Assembly: GCA_018725345.1 (NCBI GenBank)
Contig: QLUI01000023.1
Coordinates: forward strand, 1 to 12,455
Direction: 5' to 3'
Length of the DNA: 12,455 bases
Source of the DNA: Bacillota bacterium
Lineage (GTDB): Bacteria; Bacillota; Dethiobacteria; Dethiobacterales; Dethiobacteraceae
A program made the translations under genes and the position numbers. Shown in pieces: positions 1 to 5,692 of this stretch; position 1 is the stretch's first letter; every line of letters begins with the position of its first letter. The notes beneath the pieces were generated by a model. It had not been told where the DNA came from. It did not search any database and worked only from the letters and a program-made list of their open reading frames with translations.

Positions 1-27
1 TGCGAGCGAACCGAGGAGGGTTTATGC

Positions 28-1608
28 ATGAAAGTGCTAGTTAGCGATCAGATCTCCGACTTGGGGGTGGCCAAGCTTAGGGAAAAAGCTCTTGTGGTGG
101 ATGTAATAACCGACTTGACACCCGAACAGCTTGTCGATGTAATTTCCCAGTATGACGCTCTTGTGGTCCGCAGTTCCACAAAGGTTACTCGACAGGTACT
201 GGAGGCTGCCACAAACCTGAAAGTTGTTGGCCGGGCCGGTGTGGGTGTAGATAATATTGATGTGGAAGCTGCTACAGAGCGGGGGATAGTTGTCATTAAT
301 GCTCCTGACGGGAATACCATCTCCGCTGCAGAACACACTATTGCCATGATAACTTCTCTTGCTCGAAATATTCCCGACGCATCCACTTCTATGAAAAAGG
401 GAGAATGGAAGCGCAGTAAATTTATGGGCGTGGAGCTATATAAAAAGATTTTGGGCGTTGTGGGTATAGGCAGGATTGGCAGTGAAGTTATAAAGCGGGC
501 GAAAGCCATGGACATGGATATATTAGCTTATGACCCTTATATTTCCGCGGAGCGCGCGGAAAAAATGGGTGTAACACTGACTGGTCTGGAAGAAATCTAC
601 CGCAAAGCTGATTTTATAACTATGCATGCTCCGCTGACAAAAGCTACAAAATACATGATTGGCGAAAAAGAACTGGCAATGATGAAAGATGGCGTGCGGA
701 TTATTAACTGCGCCCGCGGTGGCCTCATCGATGAAAAAGCGCTCTATGATGCCTTAGTATCCGGGAAGGTAGCCGGTGCTGCTTTAGATGTTTTTGAGGA
801 AGAACCGGTCAGCTGTAATCCTCTCTGTTCGTTGTCGAGTGTTATTGCAACGCCCCATTTGGGTGCGTCTACTGAAGAAGCTCAAGTCAATGTGGCTGTG
901 CAGGTGGCAGGGCAGGTAGCCAATGCTCTGCTGGGTGAGCCACTCGTCAGCGCAGTCAATGTTGCTGTTATCCCGCCCGAAACTTTGGCAGATGTGAAGC
1001 CGTTCATCCCTTTGATGAAAAAACTTGGCTCATTCTATACCCAGGTTTTTAACGGACAGGTGGAAGCTGTTGATATCCTCTACAGCGGAGAAATCGCTAA
1101 CTACCCGGTGGCGCCGCTGACAAATTCGTTTTTAATCGGATTGCTGTCGGTAATCCTTCATGAGACGGTTAACTATGTGAACGCTCCGATGATTGCTAAA
1201 CAAAGAGGCATTAAAGTTCGTGAAATTGTCAGCAAGACGGCGGAAAACTTTACGAATCTGATTACCGTCACTATAAAAACAGCAGACGGCGCTCAGACTA
1301 TTGCCGGCACTCTTCTCAACAAAAATGATGTTCGCATTGTACAAATCGGTAAGTACCGAATCGAAGTTGTGCCCTCCCGCTATATGCTGGTCACCACATA
1401 TATGGATATGCCCGGTGTGATTGGACGGTTTGGCATTACTCTAGGCAATCACAATATTAATATTGCCGGCATGCAGGTAGGTCGCCAATCCATTGGCGGA
1501 GAAGCTGTGATGGTTTTACAGGTTGACTCTCCTGTTTCTGAAGACATTCTAGCCAAACTGCAAGAATTGGATGCCATCATGTCCATTCGCTTTGTTAAGT
1601 TGGACTAA
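28..1608 (+). CDS. serA: D-3-phosphoglycerate dehydrogenase
   Basis: This enzyme oxidises 3-phosphoglycerate to 3-phosphohydroxypyruvate with NAD, the first step of cytosolic serine synthesis. The 526-residue protein has the long three-domain form: an N-terminal D-2-hydroxyacid dehydrogenase part (about 1-100 and 285-315), the NAD-binding Rossmann domain (about 100-285) with GIGRIG at 146-151, an intervening domain (about 320-450) and a C-terminal ACT domain (about 452-526) that in the family often senses serine. The catalytic trio is visible: Arg230 in NCARGG, Glu259 in FEEEP and His277 in TPHLG. The ATG at 28 follows GAGGAGGG at a good spacing. The bases before it stay open in the frame ending TGA at 29-31, so an upstream gene may end in an ATGA overlap; only nine codons are visible and I do not call it. 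No terminator follows before the next promoter and riboswitch. Confidence 0.96.
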   Translation: MKVLVSDQISDLGVAKLREKALVVDVITDLTPEQLVDVISQYDALVVRSSTKVTRQVLEAATNLKVVGRAGVGVDNIDVEAATERGIVVINAPDGNTISAAEHTIAMITSLARNIPDASTSMKKGEWKRSKFMGVELYKKILGVVGIGRIGSEVIKRAKAMDMDILAYDPYISAERAEKMGVTLTGLEEIYRKADFITMHAPLTKATKYMIGEKELAMMKDGVRIINCARGGLIDEKALYDALVSGKVAGAALDVFEEEPVSCNPLCSLSSVIATPHLGASTEEAQVNVAVQVAGQVANALLGEPLVSAVNVAVIPPETLADVKPFIPLMKKLGSFYTQVFNGQVEAVDILYSGEIANYPVAPLTNSFLIGLLSVILHETVNYVNAPMIAKQRGIKVREIVSKTAENFTNLITVTIKTADGAQTIAGTLLNKNDVRIVQIGKYRIEVVPSRYMLVTTYMDMPGVIGRFGITLGNHNINIAGMQVGRQSIGGEAVMVLQVDSPVSEDILAKLQELDAIMSIRFVKLD

Positions 1609-1620
1609 GCTTAGTATATT
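1592..1620 (+). promoter_or_regulatory. putative promoter for the cobalamin-riboswitch operon
   Basis: TTGTTA (1592-1597) and TATATT (1615-1620) are separated by exactly 17 bp, a fair match to a sigma-A promoter. The -35 box lies in the last codons of serA, and the predicted start near 1627 falls about 50 bases before the riboswitch. Seen by eye only; the -35 matches 4 of 6 consensus bases. Confidence 0.45.
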
Positions 1621-1677
1621 TCAAAGCGGCAGGAATACTTGTTATTGATCTCGAAATATAAAAAAAATGAGCTAAAG

Positions 1678-1825
1678 CTGTCTGGTGCCCGTTAGGGAGA
1701 ATAGGGAACCGGGTGAAAGTCCCGGGCGGACCCGCCACTGTAAGGGGGAGCCTGCCACAAAAGCCACCGTTAAAACGGGAAGGCGTGGCGGGTGATGAAG
1801 CCAAGCCAGGAGACCTGCCCGACAG
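1678..1825 (+). promoter_or_regulatory. cobalamin (B12) riboswitch
   Basis: The leader carries the conserved cobalamin aptamer blocks in order: GGTGCCC, a GGGAA...GGTGAAAGTCCC segment, GCCACTGTAA (about 1734-1743), and the B12 box GCCAAGCCAGGAGACCTGCC near 1800-1819. CTGTC (1678-1682) and GACAG (1821-1825) can close the outer P1 helix. Riboswitches of this class bind adenosylcobalamin or related cobamides and usually switch the downstream gene off. A terminator hairpin follows at 1844-1875, so control is probably transcriptional attenuation. The target is the cblT-cblS pair, which fits a role in cobamide supply. Confidence 0.94.
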
Positions 1826-1843
1826 TTTTTTAGTGAGGGATGG

Positions 1844-1875
1844 AAAAACTCACGGTGTTAACCGTGGGTTTTTTT
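1844..1875 (+). terminator. riboswitch-controlled intrinsic terminator
   Basis: A 9-bp stem (1848-1856 with 1861-1869, one G-U pair) closes on the loop GTTA and runs into seven T (1869-1875); A residues before the stem can extend it. GTGAG at 1833-1837 is complementary to CTCAC at 1849-1853 in the 5' arm, so an alternative antiterminator pairing is possible. This is the expected expression platform of the cobalamin aptamer just upstream. Confidence 0.8.
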
Positions 1876-1988
1876 GTCGCATAGGAAATTATCTCGTTCA
1901 GGGAAGCTACGATCTTATGGAAGGAGGACGCTCCGGGGGATTCCCCCTTATTCTTGTTACAATTTGTTTTGTTAAGGAGGAAGAGTTG

Positions 1989-2474
1989 ATGAGGTTGAGG
2001 AGACTTGTGGTGGTGGCGTTGTTCATCGGTATGAGTGCGGTAGGTGGTTTCATCAAAATTCCCAGTCCGACAGGAACGGTGGCTTTGGATTCTTTGCCGG
2101 GTTATCTGGGCGCAGTGTTGCTTGGTGGTTGGGGAGGAGCGGTGGTCGGTTTTCTTGGTCACTTGTTTAGTGCCGGCACGGTTCTATTCCCTCTTGGCCT
2201 GCCGATTCATCTGTTTATTGCTACGCAAATGGCAGTTTTTGTCAGTATTTTTGGCTTCTTATACAGGAAAAGGCAGCGGTTCCTGGCAGTGCTTGCCGGC
2301 ATTTTGCTCAATGGCGTAGCGGCTCCAGCTATGCTGATTCCTATTTTTGGAGCTGGTTTCTTTGCGGCCATGCTCCTGCCGCTGATTGTCGGTTCGGCAG
2401 TTAACATTTTTTTGGCGGCGTTGCTGTCTGCCTCTGATCCTATCCAAAAAGCGGGGAAACAACTTGGTTTATGA
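1989..2474 (+). CDS. cblT: ECF transporter S component, probable alpha-ribazole transporter CblT
   Basis: This is a small hydrophobic membrane protein of 161 residues with about five or six predicted membrane segments (roughly 5-25, 36-56, 60-90, 97-120 and 122-147). It looks like the substrate-binding S component of an energy-coupling-factor transporter, which borrows a shared ATPase and T module encoded elsewhere. The motif IKIPSPTGTVALDSLPGY (22-39) is the most distinctive part and resembles CblT, known from Listeria and Geobacillus as the importer of alpha-ribazole, the nucleoside of the cobamide lower ligand. The cobalamin riboswitch upstream and the cblS-like partner downstream support this. 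I chose the ATG at 1989, eight bases after AAGGAGG; an in-frame ATG at 1917 would add 24 residues but has a poor ribosome site. Another B12-precursor S component remains possible. Confidence 0.8.
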   Translation: MRLRRLVVVALFIGMSAVGGFIKIPSPTGTVALDSLPGYLGAVLLGGWGGAVVGFLGHLFSAGTVLFPLGLPIHLFIATQMAVFVSIFGFLYRKRQRFLAVLAGILLNGVAAPAMLIPIFGAGFFAAMLLPLIVGSAVNIFLAALLSASDPIQKAGKQLGL

Positions 2475-3213
2475 GAAGATAAGGCAGTTTCGTGATTTGA
2501 CCCTGATCCCTCTGTATCAGGATGAACTTCTGGTGATTGCCTGTGACTCTTTAGGGGGAATTGGACCTAAGCAACATGATATGGTGAAGGTGCCGGCGGA
2601 GACTGTAGGTCAATACACTGTACGCGGACCGTTAATGGAAGTGTTGGCGGCAGGTGCGAGACCGGTGACAGTAATTAACACGTTGGGTGTAGAAATGATG
2701 CCTACCGGGGCGGCGATTATCCAGGGCATCCGGAAAGAATTGCTGCTCTCCCGCCTGCCAGCCGACATTCTTGTTACGGGCAGTACTGAAGAGAATGCAA
2801 AAACTTGTCAGACTGCATTAGGGGTAACGGTATTAGGTAGGTCGAGCAAAAGCGAGTTAAGACTTGGCAAGTCCCTTGCCGGAGACATCGTTGCATGTGT
2901 TGGCAAACCGCTGGTGGGTGAAGAAGTGCTGCTTGGTACACCTGTAGATACCCGAATATTGTTTGAACTGTTGGCTCTGCCATGGCTTCATGAACTTTTG
3001 CCGGTAGGCTCGAGAGGTATCGGCTATGAAGCACGCGCTTTAGCCGCTGGTGCAGGTTTAACACTCACTTTGAGACTCGATTTGCAGCTTGATTTGGAGA
3101 AGTCGGCGGGGCCATCCACCTGCCTGCTTGTCACATTGCCTGAAGAATATTTGTCGGCATTGCAGGCAGTCAGCAACTTGCCCGTCTTTATGCTTGGCAG
3201 TCTGTCAGAGTAA
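2464..3213 (+). CDS. cblS: PurM/ThiL-fold protein, probable alpha-ribazole kinase CblS
   Basis: This 249-residue soluble protein resembles the AIR synthase (PurM) superfamily. Its N-terminal half has the typical order of a D-SLGGIG-K-D segment (ACDSLGGIGPKQHD, about 28-41) followed by a GPLMEVLAAGARP helix (about 56-68), which in PurM/ThiL-like enzymes build the ATP site and dimer. CblS phosphorylates alpha-ribazole to alpha-ribazole phosphate, the substrate for cobamide assembly, and lets cells salvage the lower ligand without CobT. The assignment rests on the fold, the overlap with cblT and the shared cobalamin riboswitch. The start is uncertain: TTG at 2464, preceded by a weak GGGGAAA, overlaps cblT by 11 bp; no in-frame ATG lies near, and another TTG is at 2497. 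A strong terminator follows at once, so the operon is these two genes. Confidence 0.76.
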   Translation: MVYEKIRQFRDLTLIPLYQDELLVIACDSLGGIGPKQHDMVKVPAETVGQYTVRGPLMEVLAAGARPVTVINTLGVEMMPTGAAIIQGIRKELLLSRLPADILVTGSTEENAKTCQTALGVTVLGRSSKSELRLGKSLAGDIVACVGKPLVGEEVLLGTPVDTRILFELLALPWLHELLPVGSRGIGYEARALAAGAGLTLTLRLDLQLDLEKSAGPSTCLLVTLPEEYLSALQAVSNLPVFMLGSLSE

Positions 3214-3216
3214 AAT

Positions 3217-3257
3217 AGACGCTTCGCGTTTTTTGTGACAGATGAAGCGTCTTTTTT
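3217..3257 (+). terminator. intrinsic terminator of the cblT-cblS operon
   Basis: AGACGCTTC (3217-3225) pairs perfectly with GAAGCGTCT (3244-3252) around an 18-base loop, and six T follow (3252-3257). It begins four bases after the cblS stop codon. Confidence 0.86.
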
Positions 3258-3376
3258 ATCCGCTAGGGGACGGCGGCGGCGACGTGGTGGTCACATATAA
3301 CTAAAAAGCGTTCCACGGGGCTTTGGACGAACCGGCCAGTTTGAATCAATCGGTGAGAGTATGTCACTCTGAGCGG

Positions 3377-3416
3377 AACTTTGCCCCATAACCCTAACGG
3401 GTTATGGGGCAAAGTT
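3377..3416. repeat. perfect 18-bp inverted repeat with 4-bp loop
   Basis: AACTTTGCCCCATAACCC (3377-3394) and its exact reverse complement (3399-3416) flank the loop TAAC. The stem is long and perfect, yet no T run follows directly (the next T tract is at about 3432), so it is not a standard terminator for plus-strand reading. It lies in the 309-bp gap between cblS and the paaK remnant, in which I see no gene: after the terminator there is only a GGCGGCGGCGAC stretch and a small AGAGT/ACTCT hairpin (about 3356-3370). It could be a symmetric terminator, a protein-binding palindrome or the relic of a repeat element. Confidence 0.8.
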
Positions 3417-4049
3417 ATTAGAGGAAATTGGTTTTTTTGTGAAGGAATCTGGTCTGGGGTTGTCGAAGAGCGTTGTCGTATATAGATGTGCTTGTCTAGA
3501 GCAGTTGAGGGAGGACTTAGTCTTGTATTGGAATAGCGAAGCCGAATGTATGTCGAGGGATAGGTTGCAGGAATTGCAGCTCAAGCGATTGCGCAAGATT
3601 GTAGAACGGGTTTATAATAACGTGCCTCATTACCGTCGCGCTTTTTTAGCCGTAGGAATAGAGCCTGGCGATATTGGCAGCCTGAAGGATCTCTCAGGCT
3701 TGCCCTTTACGGTGAAAAAGGTGAGTTGGTCTTCACCACATTAACGAAGGAAGCGTTACCTATTATCCGTTATCGCACACGCGATATTACTACCCTCACG
3801 GTGGAACCTTGTCTGTGCGGGCGGACTCATGTGCGGATGGCTAAAGTGACCGGCCGCAGCGATGATATGATTATTGTTCGCGGTGTAAACGTTTTTCCAA
3901 CTCAGGTGGAAAGTGTGCTGCTGGAAATTGGCGAAACCGAACCCCATTATCAGTTGATAGTAACCAGAGAGGGCAACCTTGATTTGCTGGAAATCCAAGT
4001 GGAAGTATCGGAGCGGATGTTTTCTGATAAGATAAAAGGACTGAAAGCA

Positions 4050-4139
4050 ACGGTACACTTCAAATACTACCCCTTGAATCAAGTAACACTCGTCTTTATA
4101 CAATAATTTTTCGTGCTTTTCGCGTGTTTCGCGGTTCAT
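4050..4139 (-). pseudogene. 5' fragment of a GxxExxY-family gene inside paaK
   Basis: Read on the minus strand, GGAGGGG and then ATG (4139-4137) open a frame of 30 codons with the stretch YKDECYLIQGVVFEVYR. This matches the usual N-terminus of GxxExxY proteins (PD-(D/E)XK-like family, about 120-130 residues), where the next residues would carry the GFLEAVY motif. Here the match stops exactly at 4050, and the same frame then runs into antisense paaK. The piece therefore has an apparently intact start and ribosome site but lacks about three quarters of the gene. Family recognition is from memory of the motif. The function of the family is not well established, so none is claimed. Confidence 0.68.
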
Positions 4140-4196
4140 TTTAACCCCTCCAATTCTTTTTTCAGCGTCATTATTTAACCGCGAAAGTCGCGAAAA
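4117..4196. repeat. imperfect 20-bp inverted repeat within the paaK insert
   Basis: The arms at 4117-4136 and 4177-4196 match as reverse complements in 18 of 20 positions and share the core TTCGCGGTT/AACCGCGAA. The outer end of the right arm (4196) coincides with the point where paaK sequence resumes (TTG GAG CGG at 4197). On the minus strand the left arm covers codons 2-8 of the GxxExxY-like fragment, and the right arm lies in its leader. The arrangement suggests a small repeat element or a captured gene end; no target-site duplication is clear. Confidence 0.7.
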
Positions 4197-4340
4197 TTGG
4201 AGCGGAAAATTCATTCGCAAATCGATTCTATTCTTGGAATCAGTGCCAAAATCCGCCTGGTGGAGCCAAAAACAATTCCACGCAGTGAAGGGAAAGCTAA
4301 GCGAGTTATTGATAACCGGCAACTGTAAGGGAGGTTATAA

Positions 4341-5450
4341 ATGATAAAGCAATTATATAGGCAGCAAATTATGGCGATTAAGCCCTATGTGCCCGGAAAA
4401 CCGGTGGAAGAAGTGGAGCGGGAGCTGGGTCTTTCTGGGGTAATAAAGATGGCATCTAACGAGAATCCGTTAGGGCCTGCCCCGGCCGCGATAGCCAAGA
4501 TGCAGGAAGTGATCAATAAAGTAGCCGTTTATCCTGACGGGAACTGTTATTATCTAAAAAACGCTTTGGCCAAAGCGCTTAACTTGACCCCAGCTCATCT
4601 GCTTGTGGGAAACGGTTCTGATGAAGTGATAAAATTAATTGCCGAAGCCTTTCTTTCCGAAGGGGAAGAAGCGGTGGTGGCGGAGCCCACCTTCTCCGAA
4701 TATGATTTTGCCGTGAAAATTATGGGGGGACAGACTGTTGTTGTCCCAACAAAGAATTACACCCACGACTTGGAAGCCATGGCGGCGGCAGTGACAGAAA
4801 AAACAAAGCTGCTCTTTGTCTGCAATCCTAATAATCCCACCGGCACCAAAGTAGGCAAGAAAGAAGTTAAAACCTTTCTTAATAAGTTGCCCGATGGACT
4901 GATTACCGTCTTTGACGAGGCGTATTACGAGTATGTGGTCGATGAGGATTTCCCTCAGACGCTCGACTTTGTCAGGGAAGGGCGAAACGTAATTGTGTTG
5001 CGCACTTTTTCTAAAATTTATGGTTTGGCAGGATTGCGAATTGGCTTTGGTGTTGCTAAGCCGGAATTAATCGGCTTGCTCAGCCGGGTGCGGGAACCGT
5101 TTAACGTGAATATGGTTGCTCAGGCGGCAGCATTGGCGGCCTTGGGAGATCAAGAGCACCTTCTGCGGAGCCGCCAAATGAATGAGGAAGGCAAACAGTA
5201 TCTTTGCAGGCAGTTTGACAGGCTAGGACTTCCTTTTGTGCCCACACACGCCAACTTTATCTGGGTCAGGATCAAAGCGGACTGCAATGACGTTTTTACT
5301 AAGCTGTTGCATCGTGGCGTAATTGTCCGTACCGGCGATATTTTTGGTGCTCCCGATGTTATCCGCGTAACCATTGGCACGGCAGAACAGAATCAACGTT
5401 TTATAGAAGCTTTGACGGAAGTGTTGACAGAAGAAGGTGTCGTTAGCTAG
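4341..5450 (+). CDS. hisC: histidinol-phosphate aminotransferase (HisC family)
   Basis: This is a pyridoxal-phosphate aminotransferase of fold type I, 369 residues, full length for HisC. Visible family features are ENPLGP (41-46), NGSDE (91-95) for phosphate binding, CNPNNPTG (161-168), Asp192 in FDEAYYEY for the cofactor nitrogen, Lys225 in FSKIYGLAGLR as the Schiff-base lysine with Arg233 close by, and Arg342 in the IRVTIG segment for the substrate carboxylate. It makes histidinol phosphate from imidazole acetol phosphate and glutamate; many homologues also serve phenylalanine and tyrosine synthesis. No other his gene is nearby, and the upstream neighbour is a ruined aryl-acetate ligase, so an aromatic role is possible. 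The ATG follows AAGGGAGG with good spacing, 12 bp after the paaK stop, suggesting the two were once co-transcribed. Confidence 0.93.
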   Translation: MIKQLYRQQIMAIKPYVPGKPVEEVERELGLSGVIKMASNENPLGPAPAAIAKMQEVINKVAVYPDGNCYYLKNALAKALNLTPAHLLVGNGSDEVIKLIAEAFLSEGEEAVVAEPTFSEYDFAVKIMGGQTVVVPTKNYTHDLEAMAAAVTEKTKLLFVCNPNNPTGTKVGKKEVKTFLNKLPDGLITVFDEAYYEYVVDEDFPQTLDFVREGRNVIVLRTFSKIYGLAGLRIGFGVAKPELIGLLSRVREPFNVNMVAQAAALAALGDQEHLLRSRQMNEEGKQYLCRQFDRLGLPFVPTHANFIWVRIKADCNDVFTKLLHRGVIVRTGDIFGAPDVIRVTIGTAEQNQRFIEALTEVLTEEGVVS

Positions 5451-5453
5451 AAT
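5424..5453 (+). promoter_or_regulatory. putative promoter for the thiC leader
   Basis: A perfect TTGACA (5424-5429) and TAGAAT (5448-5453, 5 of 6 matches) are 18 bp apart. The -35 box lies within hisC and the -10 overlaps its stop codon. The predicted start near 5460 is just ahead of the TPP aptamer, so position and sequence agree. Confidence 0.6.
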
Positions 5454-5473
5454 AGGATAAATAACTTAATAGC

Positions 5474-5573
5474 TAGTTCCTGGGGGTGCCGATAGTAAAG
5501 GCTGAGAGGCAGGGCGTATTTGGCCGGCCAACCCTTAGAACCTGAGATGGATTATACCAGCGTAGGGAAGGAC
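5474..5573 (+). promoter_or_regulatory. TPP (thiamine diphosphate) riboswitch
   Basis: The conserved thi-box elements appear in order: GGGGGTGCC (5482-5490), GGCTGAGAGG (5500-5509), ACCCTTAGAACCTGA (5531-5545), and the 3' block GATGGATTATACCAGCGTAGGGAA (about 5546-5569, quoted here only as the recognised consensus region). Thiamine diphosphate binding normally lowers expression of thiamine genes. The terminator at 5598-5635 and thiC downstream indicate transcriptional control of pyrimidine synthesis. Confidence 0.95.
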
Positions 5574-5597
5574 GGTAAGCGGAGATGTACAGCTAAC

Positions 5598-5635
5598 AGC
5601 CGCGGACTTAAACTGGTTCGCGGCTTAATGTTTTT
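5598..5635 (+). terminator. intrinsic terminator of the TPP riboswitch
   Basis: AGCCGCGGAC (5598-5607) pairs with GTTCGCGGCT (5616-5625), ten pairs including one G-U, around the loop TTAAACTG. TAATG and five T follow. It lies between the aptamer and thiC and is the likely expression platform. Confidence 0.82.
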
Positions 5636-5692
5636 CCCGCATTTACGGGAGGGTGTCACAACTGAGCCAGAACAGAAGAAAGGGTGTTAAAG

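Larger units (their letters stand above)
3523..4328 (+). pseudogene. paaK: phenylacetate-CoA ligase remnant (internal deletion plus insertion)
   Basis: Three pieces of one phenylacetate-CoA ligase are recognisable in order. Piece 1 (3523-3720) holds the N-terminus, with MSRDRLQELQLKRL and ERVYNNVPHYRRAF. Piece 2 (3720-4049) is in another frame and starts at GELVFTTLTKEALP, a motif from the C-terminal half (adenylating enzyme motif RYRTRD, then CGRTHVRMAKVTGRSDDMII). Piece 3 (4197-4328) is the true C-terminus, LERKIHSQIDSILGIS to IPRSEGKAKRVIDNRQL and TAA. About 215 residues in the middle, including the ATP-binding core, are missing at the 3720/3721 junction, which also shifts frame. A 147-bp insert splits pieces 2 and 3 with an in-frame stop at 4104-4106. 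The family is about 430 residues long; about 220 remain. The old start is probably TTG 3523, after GGGAGGA. The enzyme would have activated arylacetates to CoA esters; this copy cannot work. Confidence 0.87.

Noticed and set aside
1..31. End of an upstream gene overlapping serA by ATGA
   Set aside because: Only nine codons are visible, too few to support a call.
1604..1615. ACTAAGCTTAGT palindrome at the serA stop
   Set aside because: Only 12 bp with no loop and no T run; it overlaps a promoter spacer and may be chance.
1713..1988. Long in-frame N-terminal extension of cblT through the leader
   Set aside because: It translates the cobalamin aptamer and terminator; ATG 1989 has the strong ribosome site.
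3269..3280. GGCGGCGGCGAC triplet run
   Set aside because: Too short to be a meaningful repeat array.
3439..3744. Separate intact gene starting at GTG 3439
   Set aside because: It is the N-terminal paaK piece with a non-homologous lead-in; TTG 3523 after GGGAGGA fits the family start, and the frame fails at the deletion.
3756..4322. 188-codon minus-strand reading frame
   Set aside because: Most of it is antisense to paaK; only 4050-4139 and its leader look like real sequence of another gene.
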